Below, in pieces: positions 16,612 to 24,515 of a stretch of 42,437 bases of DNA (within the stretch, counting starts at the first letter, position 1; each line of letters begins with the position of its first letter). The position numbers and the translations under genes are program-made. The notes under the pieces were generated by a model. It was not told where the DNA came from, ran no database searches, and worked only from the letters and a program-made list of their open reading frames with translations. Source of the DNA: JBBSZK01 sp964428325 (GTDB lineage: Archaea > Nanobdellota > Nanobdellia > Pacearchaeales > GW2011-AR1); contig CAYRXU010000005.1 in the NCBI GenBank assembly GCA_964428325.1, positions 1-42,437 on the forward strand, read 5' to 3'.

Positions 16612-17082
16612 ATGAAAGATGTACTGAAATCCATCGCAATTGCACTCGTAGGTAACCGTATCAACGCTCTGGCTGGCTTGGCTCTTATAACTGCAGGCAG
16701 TCTAGCCGCGTCGCCAAAAGAAGGGAGAAACATCCAAGAAACAGAAGTTTCACAACTCTCTTCTCCAAGAGAAGTTCAAGATGCTCCTTGGAATTATTTG
16801 ATTGCAGGAGCATTGGGATTCGGAGGTATTCTGGCCCTCAAGGATACAGGATTTGGTGTTAAAACATACCGTGCTTATAGGGCTACAAGAAAATCTATTC
16901 AGAATAGAGGTTACCTTGACAGAGATTTTGCAAGGAGTGTCATAGAAGCCTCTGGAAATGACTTGTTTATGGGTTATTGTGAGCAGCAAGGTATGTATCT
17001 TGCTTCTAGAGAAATGGGCCATGAGGACACATTTCACAGCATCTCTCGCAAAGAGTCTAATGTAATTCTCCCTCATTTTTAG
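16612..17082 (+). CDS. Hypothetical membrane protein
   Basis: A 156-residue protein with two hydrophobic segments (about residues 16-33 and 61-77) and a polar C-terminal half. The latter includes a helical stretch with DRDFARSVIEASGND and GMYLASREMGHEDTF. I do not recognise the family. A TATA box at 16583-16590 lies about 25 nt before the ATG. It is divergent from the lysozyme operon and upstream of another small unknown gene. Confidence 0.65.
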   Translation: MKDVLKSIAIALVGNRINALAGLALITAGSLAASPKEGRNIQETEVSQLSSPREVQDAPWNYLIAGALGFGGILALKDTGFGVKTYRAYRATRKSIQNRGYLDRDFARSVIEASGNDLFMGYCEQQGMYLASREMGHEDTFHSISRKESNVILPHF

Positions 17083-17124
17083 GTCGATAGCAAACTAATA
17101 ATACTAGCCAACCTTATCTTTTAG

Positions 17125-17442
17125 GTGATAGAAAACACTCTCCGGAGCTACCTAGAACGCGAATTACATATCCAGACAAGCGATAGCACACTCGAGCCTA
17201 AGGATTCTGCATCAGGGGAGAAAGTTAGAGAATCTTTTATTGTTCATTTAAATCAACACCTACCTTCAGGAAGGGTAGGCTACTGTGCAGTCAACTACTA
17301 CATGCAGGCTCTTGGATATACGCCTCCTCAGAGAAACAGTATCATCTTTCAGGACCCTAAATCTAAAAGGGCCGATCTTCTTGAGATAAGGAAGGACGGG
17401 AGCAACCTTCACGTAAGAGTAATTGTAGCAGATAGAGCCTGA
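17125..17442 (+). CDS. Hypothetical small protein
   Basis: A 105-residue soluble protein starting with GTG. It has alternating helix and strand patterns, ending in a SNLHVRVIVADRA strand. No motif or family is recognised, and no signal peptide is seen. It lies 42 nt after the membrane protein gene and could be co-transcribed with it. The start is uncertain because there is no convincing TATA box or ribosome-binding site. Confidence 0.5.
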   Translation: MIENTLRSYLERELHIQTSDSTLEPKDSASGEKVRESFIVHLNQHLPSGRVGYCAVNYYMQALGYTPPQRNSIIFQDPKSKRADLLEIRKDGSNLHVRVIVADRA

Positions 17443-17490
17443 CAAAATTGCTCTACAAATCTTTTTATACAGGATTTTCATCTCTCATTC

Positions 17491-19206
17491 ATGAAAATCT
17501 TAACTCTCCATTGCGATTATATCACATTCAAGGCCAACAAGAAGGCCTTCAAGGACGCCCCAAGCGATGAAGACATGCGCGAACATACAGTCAAGGACTG
17601 CCTAGTAATCTGGACATCTGTTGAACAGGGCGATACAGACAGCGAGTTAAATGAGATGATTGCTTCTGTTAAGAAAATAGCTTCTGAAGTAAAAACAAAC
17701 AATATCGTTGTTTACCCTTACGCCCATCTTTCCTCAAACCTAGCAAAGCCAACACTAGCACTCGAGATGCTCAAGAAGTCAGAAGCTATATTGAGTAAAG
17801 ACTACAAGGTAACAAGGGCACCATTTGGTTACTACAAGATATTCGAGCTAAAGTGTAAGGGTCACCCTCTTGCAGAACTAAGCCGCTCTTTTGGCAGCAC
17901 CAAAGAGGGTTCTCCAAGCGTCAAAATGAAAGTCTCTGAAGAAGTTATGGATTCTGATAACATAAGGAAACTCCTGAACGAGATGAATGCTACAAAGCTC
18001 GACACTTCTAAGCTCAAGGACAACGACCATAGAATCTTGGGCCAGCGTTTAGAGCTATTTGGCTTCAATGAAGTCTCTCCAGGAGCGGTATTCTGGCACC
18101 CTGCAGGTTTACATATCTACAACAAGCTTGTTGAGCTGGCTAGAAAGATGCAGGACGAACGAGGATATGAAGAAATAGCTACTCCTCAGATTCTCAACAC
18201 AGCACTATGGAAAGTCTCTGGACACTGGAATCATTACAAAGACAATATGTTCCTCACATCGTACGAAGATCGCCCCATGGGCGTGAAGCCAATGAACTGT
18301 CCTGGTGCAATGCTTGTCTACAAGACAAAATCAAGAAGTTACAAAGATCTCCCTCTAAAGTTTTCAGAGTTTGGTATAGTTCACAGACAAGAACTATCAG
18401 GTGTGCTGGCAGGATTGTTCAGAGTAATAAGATTCACACAGGACGATACGCACATATTTTGCACAGAAGATCAAATCGAATCTCAAATAAAAGGCCTTCT
18501 AGAACTCATAGACTTCTATTACAAGAAGCTCTTCAATTTCGAGTATCGCCTCGAGCTTTCAACCCGCCCAGAAAAATTCCTCGGGACAATCGAACAGTGG
18601 GATCACGCTGAGAACGCTTTAGAATCAGCTCTGAAGAAGGCTAAGATGAATTACAAGATTAACAAGGGCGATGGCGCGTTTTACGGTCCAAAGATCGATC
18701 TACATATCAAGGACTCTCTCGGAAGAAGCTGGCAATGCGGCACTATCCAGCTCGACAGCCAAATCCCGGCACGCTTTGAATGCAAATACGTCGGTTCGGA
18801 CGGTAAAGAGCACACTCCTCTGGTCATCCACAGGGCTCTCTTCGGTTCAATGGAACGATTCATAGGTATAGTTCTAGAGCACCTAAATGGCAATCTCCCT
18901 CTTTGGCTCTCACCTCGCCAAGTAAGAATAATCAACTTCACCGACAGGAACACAAAAACATGTGAAAAACTCTACAAGGAACTAAAGGAAGCAATGCCTG
19001 GCCTAAAAATAGACACGGACTTGAGAAATGATACTGTGCAAGCAAAAGTCCGCGACGCCGAACTCCTAAAGATTAACTATATCCTAGTAATCGGTGATAA
19101 GGAAGAAGAAAGCAAGACGCTTGCCGTAAGAGCAAGAGGCGAAAAGCCTAAGTTCAACATAAAGCCATCTACATTTATCGAGCAATTGAAGAAAGAGCTT
19201 GGTTAA
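17491..19206 (+). CDS. thrS: Threonyl-tRNA synthetase, archaeal type
   Basis: Class II synthetase of 571 residues. Residues 1-~140 (MKILTLHCDYITF onward) are the archaeal D-aminoacyl-tRNA deacylase-like editing domain that removes mischarged serine. Residues about 195-465 are the catalytic core, with zinc ligands C270 (MNCPG), H321 (DDTHIF) and H447 (VIHRALFG). The anticodon-binding domain follows from about 470. It lacks the bacterial TGS-type N-terminus. A TATA box near 17462-17469 lies 26 nt before the ATG. Confidence 0.96.
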   Translation: MKILTLHCDYITFKANKKAFKDAPSDEDMREHTVKDCLVIWTSVEQGDTDSELNEMIASVKKIASEVKTNNIVVYPYAHLSSNLAKPTLALEMLKKSEAILSKDYKVTRAPFGYYKIFELKCKGHPLAELSRSFGSTKEGSPSVKMKVSEEVMDSDNIRKLLNEMNATKLDTSKLKDNDHRILGQRLELFGFNEVSPGAVFWHPAGLHIYNKLVELARKMQDERGYEEIATPQILNTALWKVSGHWNHYKDNMFLTSYEDRPMGVKPMNCPGAMLVYKTKSRSYKDLPLKFSEFGIVHRQELSGVLAGLFRVIRFTQDDTHIFCTEDQIESQIKGLLELIDFYYKKLFNFEYRLELSTRPEKFLGTIEQWDHAENALESALKKAKMNYKINKGDGAFYGPKIDLHIKDSLGRSWQCGTIQLDSQIPARFECKYVGSDGKEHTPLVIHRALFGSMERFIGIVLEHLNGNLPLWLSPRQVRIINFTDRNTKTCEKLYKELKEAMPGLKIDTDLRNDTVQAKVRDAELLKINYILVIGDKEEESKTLAVRARGEKPKFNIKPSTFIEQLKKELG

Positions 19207-19256
19207 TCATCAAAATCTTTATAAGGAATTGAAACTCCTCTCATCTATAAAAGAGC

Positions 19257-19940
19257 ATGAAAATCCAACCATACGTAACTAAGCTACAATCTTCTCCTGT
19301 TTACAAAGATTTCCAAGAGAAATTCAAGGACGCGTTTCTTGTTGCAGGTTTCTTTGTAATAGACTTTGAGACCGGCGCAAACATCCATCAGATTGACTAT
19401 TACGTTCCTTCCAAAAAGAAATTCGCAGCATTCACGCTAGATAAGGCCGTCCAGATGCAAATAATGAACGCTATGGACAAGCGCACTCCAGAGGCGATGG
19501 ACATGAAGACAAACATCGATCTGGATGCTCTACAGGGAATTATTCTAGATGAAATGAAGAACCGAAGCATCACCCAATCTATCAAGAAAATGATCGCAGT
19601 CGTCCAGAATCAAAAAGGCAGCAAGGTCTGGAACGTTAATTGTATTCTCTCAGGTATGGACATTTTGAGAGTTCATGTGGATGACGCATCACAAACAATC
19701 CTTAAGATGGATCGAGCATCAATCATGGAATACATGAAGAGAGTTCCAGGACTCAAGGGCGCCACACCAGCAGAAGCCACTCAACAATCAAAACCGACCA
19801 AGGCAGACATTGACAAGAAGATCGAACAGCTCGACCAACTCAAGCAGGCTCTTCAGAAAGAAGAAGTCGAACTCGAGAAGCAAGAAGCAGCAGAGAAAGC
19901 AACAAAAACTAAGGCAGTCTCGAAGAAATCTAAGAAGTAA
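19257..19940 (+). CDS. Hypothetical protein with coiled-coil tail
   Basis: A 227-residue soluble protein. Residues 1-165 look like an alpha/beta domain with strands FFVIDF and VWNVNCILSG and helical segments between. The last 55 residues are a highly charged lysine- and glutamate-rich coiled coil ending in KKSKK. No catalytic motif is visible and I do not recognise a named family. It follows thrS by 50 nt with its own TATA-like box near 19217-19224. Its end overlaps the converging methyltransferase gene by 11 nt. Confidence 0.7.
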   Translation: MKIQPYVTKLQSSPVYKDFQEKFKDAFLVAGFFVIDFETGANIHQIDYYVPSKKKFAAFTLDKAVQMQIMNAMDKRTPEAMDMKTNIDLDALQGIILDEMKNRSITQSIKKMIAVVQNQKGSKVWNVNCILSGMDILRVHVDDASQTILKMDRASIMEYMKRVPGLKGATPAEATQQSKPTKADIDKKIEQLDQLKQALQKEEVELEKQEAAEKATKTKAVSKKSKK

Positions 19941-20691
19941 ATTCTAATTTTACTACTCTCACGATAAATGACTTTGACTTTCTGTTATAAGACTTTATTT
20001 CTTTCGCTTCAAGGTGAGGATTATTGTCTAGAAACTCGTTAAACGCCTTATACTCTCCCATCCCCTTTATATCTAAATCATTTAATTTCCAATCATCAAA
20101 ACATAGAATTGCTTCTTCTTTGAGCAGTGGGCCTATAAAATCAAGCACTGCCTTTGCAGAGCTGTAAGTATCGCAGTCAATAAAGACAATGCCTATATTT
20201 CTCAAACCTAGTTTTTGAGCAGTTCTTTTGGTAAGGGTCTTATTGTACCATCCCTTTATCCATGTAATCTCCTTGGAATCAATCCCTCTTCTTCTAATGC
20301 AATCCTTCATGTCTTTAAACGAGCAAGCATAGAATCCTTTCTTCCAAACACCATCATCTTCTTTCTCGGCTTCGACAGGCAATCCTTCAAACGCATCGAA
20401 ACCGAAGAATCGCATAGGTAGCCCTAATCTCTTTGCAGTCAGATGCATGCTACTCATTGAAGAACCATTGAAAACCCCAAATTCAAGATAATCTCCAATT
20501 CGCTGCCCCTTGATCTTCTGAAGTCTTCCTATGCAATGCGCAAAGAATCCTCTTAGTTTTTCAGGAGGCACCAAATTGATTGCGCAAATGTCTTCAACTT
20601 CTCCTATTGTCCAAGGGGATTTAGGGACGGGGAAGAACTTTCTGAATATCTTCTTAGACACTCTCTGAATCAAGTTATATCTAAAATCCAT
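19930..20691 (-). CDS. TylF/MycF-like class I methyltransferase
   Basis: A 253-residue SAM-dependent methyltransferase-like protein. The SAM loop is EFGVFNGSS (residues 70-78), with the acidic ribose ligand at D99 (FGFDAFEGLP). The IDCDTYSS (D172, D174) and CFDDW (D199, D200) segments correspond to the metal-binding residues of TylF/MycF O-methyltransferases. In surface-glycan settings such enzymes methylate sugar hydroxyls; that target is inference here. It sits downstream of the pilin-like gene on the same strand. Confidence 0.8.
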   Translation of the reverse strand: MDFRYNLIQRVSKKIFRKFFPVPKSPWTIGEVEDICAINLVPPEKLRGFFAHCIGRLQKIKGQRIGDYLEFGVFNGSSMSSMHLTAKRLGLPMRFFGFDAFEGLPVEAEKEDDGVWKKGFYACSFKDMKDCIRRRGIDSKEITWIKGWYNKTLTKRTAQKLGLRNIGIVFIDCDTYSSAKAVLDFIGPLLKEEAILCFDDWKLNDLDIKGMGEYKAFNEFLDNNPHLEAKEIKSYNRKSKSFIVRVVKLEFTS

Positions 20692-20749
20692 AGGGATAAC
20701 ATAGAAACCAAGTTGATAAATTTATTCTCGGATAGACCTCTACTCAATT

Positions 20750-20792
20750 AAGAATAATAAAAAGAAGAGAATAAAAAAGAAAAAAAGAAAAC
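20750..20792 (-). terminator. Oligo-T terminator after the pilin-like gene
   Basis: Read on the minus strand, the region right after the stop codon at 20802 contains repeated T tracts (t7, t6 and t5 runs) in an almost pure pyrimidine stretch. Archaeal RNA polymerase terminates at such oligo-U sites. No hairpin is needed or seen. Confidence 0.55.
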
Positions 20793-20801
20793 TATACGTG
20801 T

Positions 20802-21272
20802 TTAAGCAACACAAGTTACTTTTACAGGGTTAGCGTTACAGCTCTTTGCTGTTCCATCAGATGATGCAACAAGTGCTGCTACTTGAACCTTTGATCCGCT
20901 TGCAAGATCATTTGAACATGCAGGCGTTATAGTGTCAAGGTCAGAGGTAGATCCTGATAGCTCACCTGGCTTACCAGTCGTTCCTGTATCGTCACATGTA
21001 ACTGTTCCACCGTTCTGCTCAATGATAAACTTGGTGCCGGCAATAGCGCCTGCGCCCGTGTTTCTCTTGAATGTAACTGTGTTATCAGAGATATTACACG
21101 AGACTGGCTCAACATCAATAGTGAGGCAATCCCCTGCACCCTGAAGCTGGCCTGCGCCTTGTGTTATAGCTGGTCGTACAAACGCCCAGATAATTCCGAT
21201 AGCAACAAGAACCAACAGGATAATCAGTACATTGGTGACAATATCACTCAAACCCTTTCGTGAAAATTTCAT
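20802..21272 (-). CDS. Pilin/archaellin-like surface protein
   Basis: A 156-residue class III signal protein. The leader FSRKG is followed by LSDIVTNVLIILLVLV, a cleavage context K-G/L-S and a hydrophobic assembly helix through about residue 32. The mature part is a small beta-rich, glycine- and threonine-rich domain with six cysteines that could form disulfides. Its first 30 residues are nearly identical to those of the neighbouring dockerin-bearing pilin. It probably assembles into a pilus or is held in the membrane. A strong ribosome-binding site and a short leader, unlike most neighbours, suggest high expression. No prepilin peptidase gene is in the window. Confidence 0.8.
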   Translation of the reverse strand: MKFSRKGLSDIVTNVLIILLVLVAIGIIWAFVRPAITQGAGQLQGAGDCLTIDVEPVSCNISDNTVTFKRNTGAGAIAGTKFIIEQNGGTVTCDDTGTTGKPGELSGSTSDLDTITPACSNDLASGSKVQVAALVASSDGTAKSCNANPVKVTCVA

Positions 21273-21276
21273 AATT

Positions 21277-21286
21277 CAACCTCCTT
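21277..21286 (-). promoter_or_regulatory. Strong Shine-Dalgarno of the pilin-like gene
   Basis: On the minus strand aaggaggttg lies 4 nt before the ATG, with its GGAGG core about 7 nt away. It fixes this start codon. A TATA-like tttaaata near 21330-21337 implies a leader of about 35 nt, an exception in this mostly leaderless neighbourhood. Confidence 0.75.
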
Positions 21287-21361
21287 TTAGCTATCTCTCC
21301 AATAGTAGTATCACAAGTCCAAAGCTATATTTAAACATTTCGTTAATACTCGACGATAAAA

Positions 21362-22291
21362 TCAGTTATGACAAAGATTAGCCGCTATAAGCTGACGCAA
21401 GCATTCTTCATCGCTGCCGTCTGCTCCGCCATCTTGATTACAATCTACATCGGCACCGTTTGCAGGGCTACCTCCACCACCAACGGCATTAGTCATAGCT
21501 GCTTCATCTGCAGAATCCAGGACCCCATCATTTGTAAGGTCTGCATAGCACCAGCAACTGTTAACAGGAGTAGATCTGCAACTTGTCGAACAACTACCGC
21601 CGTTAGTGAAATCTCCAAGATATTGTCCGGACGTGCCATACTTGCATACATTAGCCTCGCATGTCTCAGTCCCGCTAATCTGCGAATCTCCGCAGCTCAA
21701 TGTTGTTGCACATGCATTCCAGGCTGTACCTCCAGCATTACATGTCTGTGTACCTGGGTAACTATTTGAAGGCCCAACGAATGTACATGACTGCTGACTA
21801 TTAGGCGTACATATCTGTCCAGGACCAGGGGCCTGTGCAGAGATCTGGCGCATATCAGTGACGCTACCAACGCGCTCTTCACCATTCAATCCAATGACTG
21901 GCGCGACGCTAACGCTCGTAGGCACGCCAAGACCAGTACCTGCATAACTAACAACAATAGTGCGCGATTCAAGAGGACCAATAGCGGTTCTGTTTCGTAT
22001 CGCCCGTTGTGCACCACTGGCATCTGCAAGAATAACTTCAATACCTGCGAGTGATGCGCTATTTTCATTGCGCCCAACTTTGAGCGTGACAGTCGACTGC
22101 GCGCTATTTACAACGACAGACTGCGCATCGATAGAAAGCACAACACTGTAAAGATTACTCGCACCTTCAACTCCAGAAATGCTATCCAAAGACGGTCTAA
22201 CAAACGCCCACACAATACCGATAGCAACAAGCACAAGAAGAATAATGAGCACGTTCGTAACAATGTCGCTCAACCCTTTTTTACTCACCAT
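21362..22291 (-). CDS. Pilin-like protein with C-terminal dockerin-like module
   Basis: A 309-residue secreted protein. Residues 1-32 (SKKGLSDIVTNVLIILLVLV...) are the class III signal and assembly helix. Residues about 45-150 form a beta-sandwich-like region. Residues 160-247 are cysteine-rich (QICTPNSQQSC, TQTCNAGG, CGDSQISG, CWCY). Residues 251-294 contain two calcium loops, DLTNDGVLDSAD and DCNQDGGADGSD, which fit the duplicated D-x-N/T-x-D-G-x5-D pattern of type I dockerins. It may bind a cohesin-like partner and tether it to the cell. No cohesin is recognised in the window. TATA box tttaaata at 22313-22320 lies about 26 nt before the ATG. Confidence 0.8.
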   Translation of the reverse strand: MVSKKGLSDIVTNVLIILLVLVAIGIVWAFVRPSLDSISGVEGASNLYSVVLSIDAQSVVVNSAQSTVTLKVGRNENSASLAGIEVILADASGAQRAIRNRTAIGPLESRTIVVSYAGTGLGVPTSVSVAPVIGLNGEERVGSVTDMRQISAQAPGPGQICTPNSQQSCTFVGPSNSYPGTQTCNAGGTAWNACATTLSCGDSQISGTETCEANVCKYGTSGQYLGDFTNGGSCSTSCRSTPVNSCWCYADLTNDGVLDSADEAAMTNAVGGGGSPANGADVDCNQDGGADGSDEECLRQLIAANLCHN

Positions 22292-22322
22292 CTTCCAACC
22301 AATACCTCTCTCTATTTAAACA

Positions 22323-23972
22323 TCACGGGTGTGCAAACCAGAAATCCATCACACCTTTCTGAGTACCATCATAACGCACAAAACCGAATCGCTCAAACTG
22401 TACAACGCTATCTTTCTTCAATCGCTTGGCAAGTGGCTCAACAAGCCCTTCTGCCCAGCTTCCGTCTGGCATCAACACCCGCGCTTTCAAACCTTCGCTC
22501 ACCCAGTTAATCTTTGGCACATCTTTCACATCCACAGATGTAAATTTGGCCTTGTTCTTATCCTTTACATCAATATTGTAAAGGTGCAATAATCGCGTTT
22601 CTTTTCCTTTGAGTTTTTTGTAGTCCTCTCCCGAAATGTAAATATCCTTAACATGCACCATTTTCTTCTCTTTTTTATCGGGATGGATAGGGACTTCTGC
22701 TGCCGTAACCTCGGGCTTATTTTCAATATCAAGTTTCACAGGATCCTTCACAAATGAATATCTATCGGCAATAGGATCAACAATCTTTCGGTTGATTGCG
22801 GCAATCATGTCAAATTGTAAATTCACAGGATGCTTTGCAAGCCCAATCTGTTTTACAAGCTCATAAAGTGCAGCTGTCTGGATGCCCCTTCTCTTTAGTG
22901 CACGTAGCGTGATAAGCCGCGGATCATCCCAGCCCATAAGCTCGCCCTTCTCAAACAACTCACGTATCTCGCGTCCTTTGGTTGTGAACTCCTCGACGTT
23001 AAATCTACCATACTGTACAATCTTCTGCTTCTTGAGTCCAAGCAACTCTTTCAGTTTATCCTGTAATTCAACACGCATGTCAAACTCATTACTTCTCAAT
23101 ATCAAAGTCACGCCCATGAGATGGTCTTCAATAGGATTGTAAAAATCATACAGGGGCCATATCTTGTACTTCGTTCCCTGGCGATAATGCTTCACATCCA
23201 TGCGTCTGAACAATGCAGGGTCACGCATGACATGATTCAAGCTCTGCATATTTCCTTTAAGTCGAAGCACAGCCCCTCCGACCTCATAAGTTCCTTTCTT
23301 AAAAGCTTTCCATCGTTCCAATTGTATCTTAGTAGGGAATTGCCTGCACTCGCACTCAACACCATCATGGCGCATTTGTTGCATCTTTTCTCTATCACAA
23401 AAACAAATATATGCTTCTCCAGCGCGCACAAGTTTCTCAGCATAGGTAATCAGCTTTGACATATCATCAGAAACATATCGTACTTTCTTAAGCGGAATTC
23501 CCAGATAATCCTTCACATCTTCAATAATACCTTCGGCAAATTCCTTTGTTGCTTTCTCGGGGTTTGTATCCTCAAGCCGCAATAAACACGAGCCATTGTA
23601 CTTCTTAGCATACGCATAATTAATCAAGAACGTCATCGCATGTCCAAGATGTGCATACTTTGATGGCTCGGGAGCCATGCGGGTCACAACTTTCTTCACA
23701 CCAGATAGATCGATGTCAGGCAAGTCTTTCTCTTTCTCGACATGTTTGACAACAATATCATTAACTTTAGCAAAAGCTTCCTCTCGATCCTTGGCGCTCA
23801 TAGCGTTTACTTTCTTGACGGCCTCTTGGATGACTGGCATGACCTTTCCAATATCGCTCTTCTCAAGCCCATGTTGGAAAAGCTTAGGTAAAACGCGTCC
23901 AGCATCAGCTTTTCCGTGTTCAACAGCATTCTGTAATGCATAAGCAAGAATCTCCTTGAGCAAATCTTTCAT
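22323..23972 (-). CDS. gltX: Glutamyl-tRNA synthetase, archaeal type
   Basis: Class I synthetase of 549 residues. An N-terminal helical region of about 95 residues precedes the catalytic domain with the HIGH-type motif HLGH (about 108-111), LLRLEDTNP and MRHDG. The anticodon-side beta-barrel (from about 400) is of the archaeal GluRS/GlnRS type. The loop expected to carry KMSKS reads FTTKGREI (about 329-336), which keeps one lysine but not the serines. The ATG at 23972 is chosen over a GTG one codon upstream, given a TATA-like box at about 23993-24000. The archaeal enzyme is normally non-discriminating or followed by the amidotransferase route. Confidence 0.92.
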   Translation of the reverse strand: MKDLLKEILAYALQNAVEHGKADAGRVLPKLFQHGLEKSDIGKVMPVIQEAVKKVNAMSAKDREEAFAKVNDIVVKHVEKEKDLPDIDLSGVKKVVTRMAPEPSKYAHLGHAMTFLINYAYAKKYNGSCLLRLEDTNPEKATKEFAEGIIEDVKDYLGIPLKKVRYVSDDMSKLITYAEKLVRAGEAYICFCDREKMQQMRHDGVECECRQFPTKIQLERWKAFKKGTYEVGGAVLRLKGNMQSLNHVMRDPALFRRMDVKHYRQGTKYKIWPLYDFYNPIEDHLMGVTLILRSNEFDMRVELQDKLKELLGLKKQKIVQYGRFNVEEFTTKGREIRELFEKGELMGWDDPRLITLRALKRRGIQTAALYELVKQIGLAKHPVNLQFDMIAAINRKIVDPIADRYSFVKDPVKLDIENKPEVTAAEVPIHPDKKEKKMVHVKDIYISGEDYKKLKGKETRLLHLYNIDVKDKNKAKFTSVDVKDVPKINWVSEGLKARVLMPDGSWAEGLVEPLAKRLKKDSVVQFERFGFVRYDGTQKGVMDFWFAHP

Positions 23973-24008
23973 CACTCAAAGAAAGATAGCTCTTATTTAA
24001 AGCGTTCG

Positions 24009-24431
24009 TTAAGCCTTGAATCGCGCTTCAATCTGAGCGATGCGCGAGCTCATCATCTCGAGCTTGAACATAGTATCTTCGAGCTTAGCAAGAATAGTGT
24101 CCAATTTTGGCTCAAGCATTCCAACATGTCCATGATTCTCAGTAGGGAGCGACGGCGTACTGGAAACGTTCTGTGCACCAACTTGCGCAAAGCTCGAAAG
24201 GAAGTCCATCGAACTATCCGACACAGGGGCAGGTGAAGGCGCATGCATGGGCATCTGCATAGGTAGGTTGACAGAAGACATTGAAGAACTATTTCCTAGC
24301 GCCTCATTCATCCGTGCATCAGTAAAATCAATAACTTCAGGAGCTTCCTTTGATATGCGAGCAAGTTCTTCCGCCTTCTTAAGCAGCCCTCTCCTTTGCA
24401 AATCGGTAAGGTCGATGAAATCCATTCCCAT
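24009..24431 (-). CDS. Hypothetical coiled-coil protein
   Basis: A 140-residue soluble protein. Residues 1-45 are helical and charged. Residues 46-95 are a low-complexity linker rich in Ser, Pro and Met (NLPMQMPMHAPSPAP). Residues about 105-140 form a heptad-like coiled coil, KLDTILAKLEDTMFKLEMM. No enzyme motif is seen. A TATA-like tttatata lies about 26 nt before the ATG. It is divergent from the large unknown gene at 24516 and may act as a structural or oligomerisation factor, which is a guess. Confidence 0.65.
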   Translation of the reverse strand: MGMDFIDLTDLQRRGLLKKAEELARISKEAPEVIDFTDARMNEALGNSSSMSSVNLPMQMPMHAPSPAPVSDSSMDFLSSFAQVGAQNVSSTPSLPTENHGHVGMLEPKLDTILAKLEDTMFKLEMMSSRIAQIEARFKA

Positions 24432-24515
24432 GCTTCTGCTAAAGCTTGCTTCTATATAAATTCCTCTATATACGAACGTTTAAATAAAGCGACAGCGTCG
24501 TGGTCTTAGAAAAAG

